The notes under the pieces: generated by a model
Seen by the model: the letters and a program-made list of their open reading frames with translations, nothing else
Told to the model about the DNA's origin: nothing
The model's database searches: none
Translations under genes and position numbers: made by a program
Part shown: piece after piece, positions 46,075-55,711 of the stretch
How the letters are laid out: every line of letters begins with the position of its first letter
How positions within the stretch are numbered: the first letter of the stretch is position 1
Assembly: GCA_024280475.1 (NCBI GenBank)
Contig: JAJRQA010000227.1
Coordinates: 1-59,698, forward strand
Length of the DNA: 59,698 nucleotides
Direction of reading: 5' to 3'
Origin: Alphaproteobacteria bacterium
Lineage (GTDB): Bacteria; Pseudomonadota; Alphaproteobacteria; Rhizobiales; JAKIUO01

Positions 46075-47439
46075 ATGAGAGCCGACTTGTTGACCATTAC
46101 GCTGGCCGCTGGCATGGGGACGCGCATGCGTTCCTCTATTCCCAAGGTTCTACATCCCATTGGCGGGCGCTCGATGCTTGCTCACGTGCTGTCATTGGCC
46201 AATGAGCTTGGCAACAAACAAAATATCGTCGTCCTTGGACCCGAGCTGGAAGAACAAGGCGATAATGTCATTCCCGATCATATTCCAGCCCAAACCGTCA
46301 TCCAAAAAGAACGCCTTGGTACCGCACATGCGGTTTTGAGCGCCATTGATCCAATATCGCAGCATGATGGCAATATCCTTATTTTGTACGGGGATACGCC
46401 GCTTTTGACACTTGAGACTTTACAAAAACTAACTGTGCGGCTTGATGAGGGCGCAGATATTGTCGTCCTTGGTTTTAACGCCAAAGATCCTGCGGGCTAT
46501 GGGCGGCTTTTACAAAGTCCTGACGGGGCACTTGTCGCTATTCGTGAACATAAGGACGCGAGCGAAAGCGAGCGCACCATCACACTGTGCAATTCTGGCG
46601 TCTTTGGCTTCAAAAGCGATAAATTGCCTGATTTGTTGGCGCGTATTAACAATGACAATGCCAATGGCGAATATTATCTCACCGACACGGTTGAACTTGC
46701 CAAATCAGATGGTCTTGAGTTGGCAATTGTTACCTGCGATGAACTTGAAGTGTTGGGCGTTAATTCGCGAGAACAACTTTCCATGGCTGAAAAGATCTAT
46801 CAGCGAAAACGGCGGCGCGAGATCATGGATGGTGGCGCTACATTGCTGGATCCAGATAGTGTCTATTTCAGTTATGATACGAAAATTGGCCAAGACGTGC
46901 TGATTGAACCAAACGTATTTTTTGGCCCCGGTGTTACGGTTTCCGATCAAGTGCATATTAAGTCCTTTTGCCATTTTGAACAGACGCAGATCGGTCGCGG
47001 AGCTGCCATTGGTCCCTATGCACGATTGCGCCCTGATGCGGTGATCGGTGTAAATGCCAAGGTCGGGAATTTCGTAGAGATCAAGAAATCGACGATAGAG
47101 GAGGGCGCCAAAGTCTCTCATCTCACCTATATCGGCGATGCCCGCATAGGCAAAAATGCCAATATCGGCGCAGGTACCATCACGTGCAATTATGACGGCT
47201 TTAACAAGCATTTCACCGATATTGGTGAAAACGCCTTTATCGGTTCTAATAGCGCGTTGGTGGCCCCCATCAAGATCGGTGACGGCGCCTTTGTTGGGTC
47301 AGGAAGTGTCGTGACGCGTAATGTGGCAGAGAATTCGCTGGCAGTATCACGCGCCAAGCAGCGCCAGATTGATGATTGGGCGATTAAATTCAGACGTATG
47401 AACGCCAGTGTAAAATCCAGAAAGCAAGAAAACTCGTAA
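46075..47439 (+). CDS. glmU: Bifunctional UDP-N-acetylglucosamine pyrophosphorylase / glucosamine-1-P acetyltransferase
   Basis: Makes UDP-GlcNAc for peptidoglycan and lipid A in two steps. 454 residues from the ATG at 46075: the uridyltransferase domain begins with LAAGMGTRMRSSIPKVLHPI, and the C-terminal left-handed beta helix carries hexapeptide repeats (KVGNFVEIKKSTI, GEGT-type GAGTITCNYDG). The ATG at 46066 is only two bases from the GGAGGA ribosome-binding site, too close, so 46075 is preferred. glmS follows, 175 bases downstream; the two act in sequence. Confidence 0.96.
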   Translation: MRADLLTITLAAGMGTRMRSSIPKVLHPIGGRSMLAHVLSLANELGNKQNIVVLGPELEEQGDNVIPDHIPAQTVIQKERLGTAHAVLSAIDPISQHDGNILILYGDTPLLTLETLQKLTVRLDEGADIVVLGFNAKDPAGYGRLLQSPDGALVAIREHKDASESERTITLCNSGVFGFKSDKLPDLLARINNDNANGEYYLTDTVELAKSDGLELAIVTCDELEVLGVNSREQLSMAEKIYQRKRRREIMDGGATLLDPDSVYFSYDTKIGQDVLIEPNVFFGPGVTVSDQVHIKSFCHFEQTQIGRGAAIGPYARLRPDAVIGVNAKVGNFVEIKKSTIEEGAKVSHLTYIGDARIGKNANIGAGTITCNYDGFNKHFTDIGENAFIGSNSALVAPIKIGDGAFVGSGSVVTRNVAENSLAVSRAKQRQIDDWAIKFRRMNASVKSRKQENS

Positions 47440-47614
47440 TATTTTTTACGGTACAATTACTCGCGCTGTGCATTGTTAACGAAATAGCTTGAAACTTTAA
47501 GTGACTTGTCAAAACAGCCCGATATGGAAATATCTAGGTTCAAGCGCCAGTTTTGCACGGCTTTTGCATTTAGACCGTTCAAGCAGTCAATGAAATCAAA
47601 CAGGAGACTTCCCG

Positions 47615-49435
47615 ATGTGCGGTATTGTGGGGATATTGGGGACACAGCCCGTTGCGGATGACCTCGTCGACGCGCTCAAACGGCTTGAATATCGCGGCTA
47701 TGATTCGGCCGGTATTTCAACGGTCGAAAATGGGGTGCTTGGACGGCTTCGCGCCGAGGGCAAGCTCAAAAATTTGCAAAAGCGTCTGAATGAAGCGCCT
47801 CTCAATGGTCATGCGGGCATCGGCCATACTCGCTGGGCCACGCATGGTGCACCCAATGAAAGCAATGCACATCCCCATATGACCGATAAGGTTGCTGTTG
47901 TTCACAATGGCATCATCGAAAATTTCAAAGCACTGCGAGAGAAGCTTGAAAGCGAAGGGGCGCGATTTGAATCCGACACGGACACTGAAGTAATTGTTCA
48001 CCTGATAAGCGAAGAACTCGCCGCAGGGCACGCTCCAGAGCAAGCCGTGCACGGCGTTTTGGCACAACTCGAAGGTGCCTTTGCCATTGCGGTTATTTTT
48101 GGCGGTTATGATGACTTGATGATTGGTGCCCGTCGCGGCAGCCCTCTGGCCATTGGCTATGGAGAAGACCAGATGTATCTGGGGTCAGATGCCATAGCCC
48201 TTGCGCCCTTCACTGATCGCGTCTCCTATATGGAAGATGGGGACTGGGTGATCTTGACGCGCTCAGGGGCGACAATTCTCGATGAAGCAGGACAAGAAGT
48301 TGAGCGTAAAATCACCAAATCGTTTGCCTCCGCGATGCTGGTTGATAAAGGCAATCATCGGCATTTCATGGCCAAAGAAATTCATCAACAGCCCGAAGTC
48401 ATCGCCCATACGCTTGGCCACTATGTTGATCTTTCCAAAAACATCGTGAAAATTCCAGATTTCGATATCGATTTCAAAACACTGCCGCGCATTACCATAT
48501 CTGCTTGCGGTACCGCATATTATGCCGGGTTGGTGGCAAAATACTGGTTCGAGCGGTATGCGCGCCTTCCGGTAGAAATTGATGTGGCATCTGAAATGCG
48601 CTACCGCGAAGCGCCCATGGAGCCAGGGGGATTGGCTTTGTTCATTTCGCAATCTGGGGAAACTGCTGATACTTTGGCGACATTGCGTTATTGCCGCGAG
48701 CAAAAACAGCATGTGGCCGCAGTTGTGAATGTCAAAGAATCAACGATTGCCCGCGAATCAGATGCTGTATTACCAACTTTGGCCGGACCAGAAATCGGAG
48801 TTGCTTCGACAAAGGCCTTTACCTGTCAATTAACCGTTCTTGCCTGCCTCGCCATTAAAGCTGGACGTGAGCGCGGCCATATTTCCAAGGAGGAAGAGGT
48901 TAAACTCGTGACGCAGTTGGTTGAGCTGCCTCGTCATATCTCTAGCGTTCTCAAAAACGAGTACTTGTTTGAGAAAATAGCTCTTAATCTGGCCCATAAG
49001 CGCGATGTGCTTTATCTGGGCCGGGGCAGTAGCTACCCGATTGCTCTTGAAGGGGCGCTCAAGCTGAAAGAAATTTCTTATATTCATGCCGAAGGCTATG
49101 CAGCCGGAGAGCTAAAGCATGGACCCATCGCCTTGATTGATGAAGACGTGCCCGTCGTGGTGGTGGCGCCAAAAGATGAATTGTTTGAAAAAACCGTGTC
49201 CAATATGGAGGAGGTTGCTGCGCGGGGTGGGCAAATTATACTGCTGACCGACGACAAGGATGCTGCAGACGCGTTTAGCACGGTTGCAAGCTTTGTTGTG
49301 CCCAAGGCGCACAGTTTTACCAATCCACTGCTATTTGCTGTTCCGGTGCAGTTACTTGCCTACCATACCGCCGTTTTCATGGGAACTGACGTCGATCAAC
49401 CGCGAAACCTGGCGAAATCTGTGACTGTTGAGTAA
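47615..49435 (+). CDS. glmS: Glutamine--fructose-6-phosphate aminotransferase (isomerizing)
   Basis: Makes glucosamine-6-phosphate from fructose-6-phosphate and glutamine, the first step toward UDP-GlcNAc. 606 residues: N-terminal glutaminase domain with nucleophile Cys2 (MCGIVGILG), then two SIS domains (SACGTAYYAGLVAKYW; SQSGETADTLATL; GRGSSYPIALEGALKLKEISY), and the family C-terminal end PRNLAKSVTVE. CAGGAG lies 8-9 bases before the start. The 175-base leader is too short for, and does not show, a glmS ribozyme. Confidence 0.97.
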   Translation: MCGIVGILGTQPVADDLVDALKRLEYRGYDSAGISTVENGVLGRLRAEGKLKNLQKRLNEAPLNGHAGIGHTRWATHGAPNESNAHPHMTDKVAVVHNGIIENFKALREKLESEGARFESDTDTEVIVHLISEELAAGHAPEQAVHGVLAQLEGAFAIAVIFGGYDDLMIGARRGSPLAIGYGEDQMYLGSDAIALAPFTDRVSYMEDGDWVILTRSGATILDEAGQEVERKITKSFASAMLVDKGNHRHFMAKEIHQQPEVIAHTLGHYVDLSKNIVKIPDFDIDFKTLPRITISACGTAYYAGLVAKYWFERYARLPVEIDVASEMRYREAPMEPGGLALFISQSGETADTLATLRYCREQKQHVAAVVNVKESTIARESDAVLPTLAGPEIGVASTKAFTCQLTVLACLAIKAGRERGHISKEEEVKLVTQLVELPRHISSVLKNEYLFEKIALNLAHKRDVLYLGRGSSYPIALEGALKLKEISYIHAEGYAAGELKHGPIALIDEDVPVVVVAPKDELFEKTVSNMEEVAARGGQIILLTDDKDAADAFSTVASFVVPKAHSFTNPLLFAVPVQLLAYHTAVFMGTDVDQPRNLAKSVTVE

Positions 49436-49598
49436 CCCCGATCGGCGACTAATGTACCTATTAACGCTTAAAATGCGGCCATAGCGTTGCTTTGTCGTTG
49501 TATTGCCCCAATCCTTTGTTTGACCAGTGAAAGGGTCTTCGCGTATCATTGTTCTTGTTGGACAGGCCTGCTGATAAAAATGACAGGATGGCAAAGCG

Positions 49599-50201
49599 AT
49601 GCTTATGGGAACTGGAATTAGATATATAAAATTGACTGCTTTTTTCCTGGCAGGATTGCTCTTGCTGGAACCAGCTCCGCTATTGGCGGAAGCGGCGCTT
49701 TTACAAAAGGCCGACAAGCTGATCACAGCCAAAAAATTCAAAGTGGCCGTCCGCACCATCACAAAAGCCATGAATGCCGGAGATCTAACAGATCGTCAGA
49801 TGGCGCAAGCTCTTTACAAACGTGGTCTTGCCTATAATGGAACAAAGCGCCACAGTGCTGCAATTGCCGATCTGACTGGCGCTATTTGGCTCGACAAGCT
49901 CGACGGGGCATCGAAAAAACTGGCCTATCGGCAACGGGCGATTGCTTATGAGAGCACGGGGCACAAAAAACAGGCCCGCAGTGACTTCGCTAAATCGGGT
50001 GGCCGTCCAGTCGCAGCTGTACAAGGCCCTGCCAGAAAGTCGGCAATTGTGAAGTCAGCACCGCCAATCCCGGCGTTCAACACTGTTGTGCGTAGTCAGA
50101 AAAAGAAAACATCCGCCCAGCAAACAAAAGTGGCCTCCAAGCCCGAGACCAAAAAGAAGCCGGTGATACCTGCGTTTAGAACGACCATCGCTGCGGAATA
50201 A
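49599..50201 (+). CDS. Secreted TPR-like protein of unknown function
   Basis: A 200-residue exported protein. N-terminal signal sequence (IKLTAFFLAGLLLLEPAPLL, cut near LLAEA), then a helical region of about 100 residues with TPR-like repeats (QALYKRGLAYNGTKRHSAAI, AYRQRAIAYESTGHKKQARS), then a basic Lys/Thr/Pro tail. The tail repeats the motif IPAF twice: IPAFNTVVRS and, at the very end, IPAFRTTIAAE. The function is unknown; an envelope scaffold is the simplest guess. Confidence 0.75.
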   Translation: MLMGTGIRYIKLTAFFLAGLLLLEPAPLLAEAALLQKADKLITAKKFKVAVRTITKAMNAGDLTDRQMAQALYKRGLAYNGTKRHSAAIADLTGAIWLDKLDGASKKLAYRQRAIAYESTGHKKQARSDFAKSGGRPVAAVQGPARKSAIVKSAPPIPAFNTVVRSQKKKTSAQQTKVASKPETKKKPVIPAFRTTIAAE

Positions 50202-50369
50202 GTGCTTTTGGCTGTCTGCTTGAAATTCCCGTCTCTTTTGGCTTCAACAGGCTTTGACGAATTATTATCCCTCTCGCCAATTACAAACTCAACATGCCCG
50301 ATAATTTACGTTATATGATGGCATTAACGGGCTTGATTGTGGGCGATAACGAGAATATATGGAATGGCA

Positions 50370-51146
50370 ATGAACGATAAAAACTCACCGCAAAATGATG
50401 AACCGCAAGGTTTACATAAGCTGGCACCAACAGATTTGCCCATCAAAAAAGTTGGAATCATTGCCAAGCTGCGCAACTATTTTTTTACGGGCCTGATTGT
50501 TGTTGGGCCGGTAAGTATTACGGTCTATATCATCTGGACCTTGATCAGCTTCGTTGACGGCTGGGTCAAACCGCTTTTGCCAAAAATCTGGCAGCCAGAA
50601 ACATATAATATCACCGTCCCAGGCATCGGTGTGGCTTTTTCGATCATCATATTGATCATTGTGGGTGCGTTTGTCGCTAACCTGTTTGGTCGCACGATTA
50701 TCAGTTTTGGAGAACAGTTAGTTGGCCGTATGCCCGTTGTGCGCGGCGTGTATGGGGCACTCAAGCAGATATTTGAAACGGTGTTATCCCAAAGCCAAAC
50801 CAGTTTTCAAAAGGTTGGCATTATTGAATATCCAAGGCGTGGGCTCTATTCCATTGTTTTTGTTTCGACAGATACGACCGGTGAAATTCATGAAAAATGC
50901 AACACCTCTGAAGGGGGCATGTTGAGTATTTTCCTGCCAACAACGCCAAATCCAACATCTGGATATCTTTTATTTGTGCCACGTGAGGATGTGACAATAC
51001 TTGAGATGAAAGTTGAAGATGCGGCCAAAATGGTTATATCGGCAGGACTGGTGGTGCCGGACTATCAAGTTGGCCTCAAAGACCTTGTGGATGAAGCCGA
51101 AAAGCTGGCACCTGAAACCAATCCAACTACTAAGAAGCTATCCTGA
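50370..51146 (+). CDS. DUF502 family membrane protein
   Basis: A 258-residue DUF502 protein. Two membrane helices at about 40-65 (TGLIVVGPVSITVYIIWTLI) and 88-115 (VAFSIIILIIVGAFVANLFG) are followed by the conserved VRGVYGALKQIFETVLS and the FLPTTPNPTSGYLLFVP motif. Role unknown. The start is uncertain: ATG 50370 (GGA six bases before) or ATG 50364. Its 3' end overlaps the reverse recG gene by 9 bases. The DUF502-recG-sdhE-mfd order is common in Hyphomicrobiales. Confidence 0.88.
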   Translation: MNDKNSPQNDEPQGLHKLAPTDLPIKKVGIIAKLRNYFFTGLIVVGPVSITVYIIWTLISFVDGWVKPLLPKIWQPETYNITVPGIGVAFSIIILIIVGAFVANLFGRTIISFGEQLVGRMPVVRGVYGALKQIFETVLSQSQTSFQKVGIIEYPRRGLYSIVFVSTDTTGEIHEKCNTSEGGMLSIFLPTTPNPTSGYLLFVPREDVTILEMKVEDAAKMVISAGLVVPDYQVGLKDLVDEAEKLAPETNPTTKKLS

Positions 51147-52523
51147 GCGAAGCAGCTTTGCGGCCGCATCACGCTCGAACAAATAGAGCAGGGTTTTTAG
51201 AGCTTTGCCGCGTTGGGATGTGAGGGTTGGATCTCGCGACAATATGAGTTGGGCATCATCACGCGCCGCGGCCAGAATTTCGTTATGCTCTGGCAATCTT
51301 GCTATCGAAAATTCTGGTATACCACTTTGTTTTGTGCCTAGTAGCTCACCACCACCACGCAAGCGCAGATCTTCCTCCGCAATACGAAAACCATCTTCGG
51401 AATCACGAATGACGGTTAGGCGCGACTGTCCGGTTTTGGATAGTGGCCCTTGATATAGCAAGATACATGATGATTGCTTGTCACCCCGTCCCACCCGTCC
51501 GCGCAACTGATGCAGTTGCGACAGTCCAAAACGCTCGGCATGCTCAATGACCATGATCGTCGCATTTGGGACATTGACACCCACTTCAATAACCGTCGTC
51601 GCGACCAGAATACCAAGCTCTCCATCTGAAAAGCTTTTCATTATGGCATCTTTTTCTTCGCCTTTCATGCGCCCATGCACGAGTCCGACCTTGTCGCCAA
51701 AATGTCCATGGAGCCAGGCGTGGCGTTGATCAGCTGCGGCTAGATCCAGTTTTTCGGATTCTTCGACCAGCGGACAGACCCAGTAAACCTGCGTACCTGA
51801 TGCTAACGCGCGCCGCAAGCCGTGCAACAGCTCGTCAATGCGATCCACCGGCAATACTCTGGTGGTGATGGGTTTTCGCCCTGCTGGCTTGTCAGTGAGT
51901 TGGGATGTTTCCATGTCGCCATAATTGGTCAAAAGCAGGGTGCGCGGGATGGGGGTTGCTGTCATGACCAACACATCAGTGTCAGCATCTTTGCCCTTGC
52001 CTTGCAACTTCATGCGCTGTTGCACGCCAAATCGATGCTGTTCGTCGATGATGGCGATCCCAAGATCTGCGAACTCTACATCATCTTGAAACAGGGCATG
52101 GGTACCGACCAGCATATCCAGCTCACCCATTTTGAGTTTGTGCAATAAGGCCTCGCGCGATTTGCCCTTTTCACGTCCGGTCAGCAAAGCAACACTAAAT
52201 CCAGCTTTTTCCGCCATCTCACTAAATTCATGAAAATGCTGGCGGGCCAGTACTTCGGTTGGCGCCATCAGGGCCGCTTGTGTACCAGCTTCAACGGCAG
52301 CAGCCATTGCAAGCATCGCCACAACGGTTTTGCCCGACCCCACATCGCCTTGCAACAAGCGCAGCATACGATCCGGGCTGCCCATATCCTCATAGATTTC
52401 GTCAAGAGATGTTTTTTGCGATCCCGTCAGCTCAAAGGGTAAAAGAGAGAGTATTTTGTTGCGCAACCCATTACCCATTTTGAGGGCCCGGCCGGTGCCC
52501 TTGATTTCGCTATTGCGCATCAA
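51138..52523 (-). CDS. recG 3' part: helicase (translocase) module
   Basis: An open frame of 461 residues if begun at TTG 52523 (the next codon is ATG, 52520). It holds the whole RecG motor: FELTGSQ (Q-like motif), GDVGSGKT (Walker A), IIDEQHRFGVQQR (motif II with DEQH), MTATPIPRT (motif III), VATTVIEVGVNVPN and QLRGRVGRG (motifs V and VI), then the C-terminal TRG region GRGGGELLGT-type RLRGGGELLG. No convincing ribosome-binding site lies before either start, so separate translation is not strongly supported. Confidence 0.75.
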   Translation of the reverse strand: MMRNSEIKGTGRALKMGNGLRNKILSLLPFELTGSQKTSLDEIYEDMGSPDRMLRLLQGDVGSGKTVVAMLAMAAAVEAGTQAALMAPTEVLARQHFHEFSEMAEKAGFSVALLTGREKGKSREALLHKLKMGELDMLVGTHALFQDDVEFADLGIAIIDEQHRFGVQQRMKLQGKGKDADTDVLVMTATPIPRTLLLTNYGDMETSQLTDKPAGRKPITTRVLPVDRIDELLHGLRRALASGTQVYWVCPLVEESEKLDLAAADQRHAWLHGHFGDKVGLVHGRMKGEEKDAIMKSFSDGELGILVATTVIEVGVNVPNATIMVIEHAERFGLSQLHQLRGRVGRGDKQSSCILLYQGPLSKTGQSRLTVIRDSEDGFRIAEEDLRLRGGGELLGTKQSGIPEFSIARLPEHNEILAAARDDAQLILSRDPTLTSQRGKALKTLLYLFERDAAAKLLRSG

Positions 52524-52577
52524 GGCAAGGGCAAGCTGGCTGGCCAGAAGCTCATCAAAAGCAAGGCGCTTGCGAGC

Positions 52578-53252
52578 TTACGCAATTGGCAATAGATCAA
52601 GCAGCTCTTGTGGTTGGTGAACGGTGCGCAAAGCATCAGAAAAACCGGGCCATTTTTGCTTTTTCAGCCATTCAGCATCCTGCCATTCTTCAAGTTCTGG
52701 AATAAGCTCAATGGCATTATTGACAGCGCGGCGCATGATCTTGCCACTGACCCCTGCGGTCAACGGGTAAACGGGTTCAATCAATTGCAGGGTTTTGAAT
52801 TCTTCCTCGCTCACCATATGATCTGGATGGGACATTTGCAGCTTGGCCCCATAGCGCTCAACGCGTCCCGACAGAATACGTTTTTCGCCAAGTGGCAGCA
52901 TGCGCTCCAGATAGTTTTTCTGACCACGAAAAAAGATCAGCTCCATCTCGCCAGTGTCGTCGGCACAAAATACCCTGTAGGGTATTTTCTTGTTGCCAGG
53001 GGGAGGGGGAACATGTCCCGTCACGCTCACCTCAATGGTAACCAAAGAGCCTGGTTCGGCCGCAGAAATCTTTGGCCGGTGGCGGCGATCATTAATCCCC
53101 GTGGGAAAATGCCATAAAAGATCAATCACTCGTGGATCACTGCGTTCAACAGTGTTATTAACCAGCTTGGTTAGTTTCTCGGAAAGTTTCGGGCCGATCC
53201 CATCAAGGCTTTGCGCTTTGGCAAAAAGAGCATGGAGTTGAATGGGCCGCAT
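52578..53252 (-). CDS. recG 5' part: wedge/OB DNA-binding module
   Basis: 224 residues from ATG 53252 to the TAA at 52578. It contains the helical lead LDGIGPKLSEKLTKL and the OB-fold wedge (GSLVTIEVSVTGHV, FCADDTGEMELIFFRGQ, MSHPDHMV) that splits branched DNA, and the linker VYPLTAGVSGKIMRRAV. The same frame is open up to 53423, but the family begins at 53252. Alone it could bind DNA but not move on it. Confidence 0.75.
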   Translation of the reverse strand: MRPIQLHALFAKAQSLDGIGPKLSEKLTKLVNNTVERSDPRVIDLLWHFPTGINDRRHRPKISAAEPGSLVTIEVSVTGHVPPPPGNKKIPYRVFCADDTGEMELIFFRGQKNYLERMLPLGEKRILSGRVERYGAKLQMSHPDHMVSEEEFKTLQLIEPVYPLTAGVSGKIMRRAVNNAIELIPELEEWQDAEWLKKQKWPGFSDALRTVHQPQELLDLLPIA

Positions 53253-53468
53253 AATCAATACCACATTGGTGCGAGGCTTTTTGTGTCTGAGCGATTCGCT
53301 TTTAATTAGTTTGTGAGCGAAATTGGGTTCTCTCGACGAAAAAGGCAAGCCTTTGGGTGCACAAGATGGTTTATTAGGCCTCTCAAAAAGCGATAGTTGA
53401 CGGGCATGAATATGTGTCGGCATGGAATCACTCGACTATGAACAAACAAAGAACTACTGGATGCAGTC

Positions 53469-53762
53469 ATGCGCTCAAATGATGACACAGATGTGACGGG
53501 CGGCGAGCTGTTGATAAAGCGGCAACGGGCGCTTTATCGCGCCGAACATCGTGGTACGCGGGAAATGGACTTTTTGCTCGGACATTACGCAAAGGCGCAA
53601 ATCCCCACTATGGATACCGATGCGCTCGCCGCATTTGAACTACTGATGGAGATGCCTGATCCTGTATTGGCGGGGGCGCTGGTAGATGGTGTGGGAGAGT
53701 TTGACGAGCAAAGCCAGACACTGATCAATCGCATCAGGCGATTTCACAAAATAATCAAATAA
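53469..53762 (+). CDS. sdhE: FAD assembly factor SdhE (succinate dehydrogenase flavinylation)
   Basis: A 97-residue SdhE/DUF339 protein that promotes covalent attachment of FAD to SdhA. The conserved RG motif appears in AEHRGTREMDFLLGHYA, followed by a helical bundle with FELLMEMPDPVL. Start at ATG 53469. Its stop TAA overlaps the mfd ATG (TAATG). It lies between recG and mfd in many alphaproteobacteria although its role is respiratory. Confidence 0.93.
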   Translation: MRSNDDTDVTGGELLIKRQRALYRAEHRGTREMDFLLGHYAKAQIPTMDTDALAAFELLMEMPDPVLAGALVDGVGEFDEQSQTLINRIRRFHKIIK

Positions 53763-55615
53763 TGGAACACGGCGTGGGTGAGTATAATAAGAAGCTGGAA
53801 CTTGTGGCGTCCAATGCCCCCAGATTATTGGTATCTGGGGTTGCTGAGGGGCTTGATGCTTTGCTACTTGGTGATGTTGCCAGAAGCCGTTTTGCGCAAG
53901 GCGATGGACGAGCGCAGCCTGTTTTGCATATGGCACGGGATGATAAACGTCTCGAAGCGCTTTCGACCAGTTTGCGTTTTTTTGCTCCTGATGTAAAACG
54001 CGTTGTTCTGCCAGCCTGGGATTGTGTGCCTTATGACCGAGTATCGCCCAACACCGAGATCGCCGGGCGGCGCATCATGGCTTTGGCGCGGATGATCTCC
54101 GTTCCCAAGTGGAAATCCCCCGTGGTTATCCTGACCACCATGAATGCAGCGCAACAAAAAATTCCCTCGAAAAACTTCATTCGCTCTTCCATTCTCAAAT
54201 TAATGCCCGGGCGCGTTATCCCGATGAACAAAATTGCGGAGCATCTTGAGAAAAGTGGGTATTTGAGGGTCGGCACTGTAATGGACCACGGCGACTATGC
54301 CATGCGCGGTGATATTATCGATCTGTTTCCCCCAGGACGCACCAAACCAGTGCGTCTCGATTATTTTGGCGACGAGCTGGAGGCCATACGCAGCTTTGAA
54401 ACTGAAACGCAGCGCTCTGGTGACCAGCTCTCCAAACTGTTATTGATGCCCGTCAATGAGTGTGCCTTTGGTGAGCAAGCGCGATCGAGTTTTCGTCAGC
54501 GTTACACCGCATTGTTTGGAGCTGTGACAAGTACCGATCCGCTTTATGAAGCAATCAGTAATGGGGTTCGGTTTGAGGGGATGGAGCACTGGTTACCCTT
54601 GTTCCATGAAGACGCTCTGGAAACGGTGTTTGACTATCTCCCAGATGCTCAGCTCAGTTTTGACCACCTATATGAGGAAGCGCGCACCAACCGTCTCGAT
54701 CAAATTGAAGACCATTATGATAGTCGTCTTCAATCGCTTGAACAAAAGACTTTTGGCGGCGCCCCCTACAAGCCATTGCCGGCTGATCAGCTCTATTTGA
54801 GCAAGGACGAATGGGAAGACAAGATCGCAACTCATGGTGCCCGTCTTTTAACACCATTCGAATTGCCATCTGGCCGCGATGGCGTGCCTGTTGTCTCCTT
54901 GAAAGGTAAGCAAGGGCGCAGTTTTGCCGCCGAACGCGCCAGCGAAGGCGTCAATATTTATGAAAGCGTCGTCACTCACATAAAGGCGCTGCACAAAGCC
55001 AAGAAAAAAGTCGTTATAGCGAGTTGGAGCGCGGGTGCACGTGAGCGGCTAAACCATCTCTTGACCAATCACGGGCTGACGCGGATCCAAATGGTCAAAG
55101 GTTGGGATGAGGCCCGCAATATGGGCGTCGGGGTGACAGGCTTTGCGGTGCTTGGCTTGGAGCAGGGCTTCTCAACGCCGGACTTTGTTATCATTGCAGA
55201 GCAGGATATTCTTGGTGATCGCCTAATCCGCAAAGTAAAAAGCCGCTCCAAGGCGGCCGATGTCCTCACCGGTGTCAATGATATCTCGCTTGGTGACGCC
55301 GTTGTGCATGCCGATCATGGTATTGGCCGTTTTCAGGGCCTTCGCACCATAGATGCAGACGGTGCCCCTCATGACTGCATGGAATTGCATTATCATGGTG
55401 GGGACCGGCTTTATCTACCTGTGGAAAATATTGAATTATTGAGCCGTTATGGGGGGCACGAGAGCGTTGTGCTCGACCGACTTGGCGGTGCTGCGTGGCA
55501 GGCCCGCAAGGCAAAACTCAAACAGCGCATCAAGGACATTGCCGAAAAGCTCATCAAACTGGCAGCAATGCGCGAATTGAAAACAGCGCCGGTCATGAGG
55601 GTGCCGCAAAGCTAA
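53762..55615 (+). CDS. mfd 5' part: UvrB-like and RNA polymerase-interacting domains
   Basis: 617 residues, start fixed by the TAATG overlap with sdhE. Contains the UvrB-like, UvrA-binding region (DCVPYDRVSPNTEIAGRR, GDYAMRGDIIDLFPPG) and the CarD-like RNA polymerase-interacting domain at about 504-600 (GDAVVHADHGIGRFQGL). Ends just before the translocase. As a fragment it could still bind UvrA and RNA polymerase without moving it. Confidence 0.8.
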   Translation: MEHGVGEYNKKLELVASNAPRLLVSGVAEGLDALLLGDVARSRFAQGDGRAQPVLHMARDDKRLEALSTSLRFFAPDVKRVVLPAWDCVPYDRVSPNTEIAGRRIMALARMISVPKWKSPVVILTTMNAAQQKIPSKNFIRSSILKLMPGRVIPMNKIAEHLEKSGYLRVGTVMDHGDYAMRGDIIDLFPPGRTKPVRLDYFGDELEAIRSFETETQRSGDQLSKLLLMPVNECAFGEQARSSFRQRYTALFGAVTSTDPLYEAISNGVRFEGMEHWLPLFHEDALETVFDYLPDAQLSFDHLYEEARTNRLDQIEDHYDSRLQSLEQKTFGGAPYKPLPADQLYLSKDEWEDKIATHGARLLTPFELPSGRDGVPVVSLKGKQGRSFAAERASEGVNIYESVVTHIKALHKAKKKVVIASWSAGARERLNHLLTNHGLTRIQMVKGWDEARNMGVGVTGFAVLGLEQGFSTPDFVIIAEQDILGDRLIRKVKSRSKAADVLTGVNDISLGDAVVHADHGIGRFQGLRTIDADGAPHDCMELHYHGGDRLYLPVENIELLSRYGGHESVVLDRLGGAAWQARKAKLKQRIKDIAEKLIKLAAMRELKTAPVMRVPQS

Positions 55616-55711
55616 TATGAAGAGTTTACGGCACGCTTCAAGTTCGAGCCAACAGAGGATCAGCAAGAAAGCATCAATCAGGTCTTTGAGGATCTTGAAA
55701 AAGGCCGCCCC

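Larger units (their letters stand above)
51138..53252 (-). pseudogene. recG: recG, ATP-dependent DNA helicase, interrupted by one in-frame TAA
   Basis: RecG remodels stalled forks and D-loops. Read through the stop, the gene gives about 703 residues, the normal RecG length, starting at MRPIQLHALFAKAQSLDG (ATG 53252). Codon 225 is TAA (52578-52580, reverse strand). The frame is the same on both sides: residues before the stop end ELLDLLPIA, those after begin ARKRLAFDELLASQLAL, the normal continuation of RecG. No other stop or frameshift is seen, and both halves keep all family motifs. So the lesion is very recent, tolerated, or an error in the sequence. The two open halves are listed separately. 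Confidence 0.85.

Noticed and set aside
47440-47614. glmS ribozyme in the glmU-glmS gap
   Set aside because: Only 175 bases, no pseudoknot pattern seen, and the ribozyme belongs mainly to Gram-positive bacteria.
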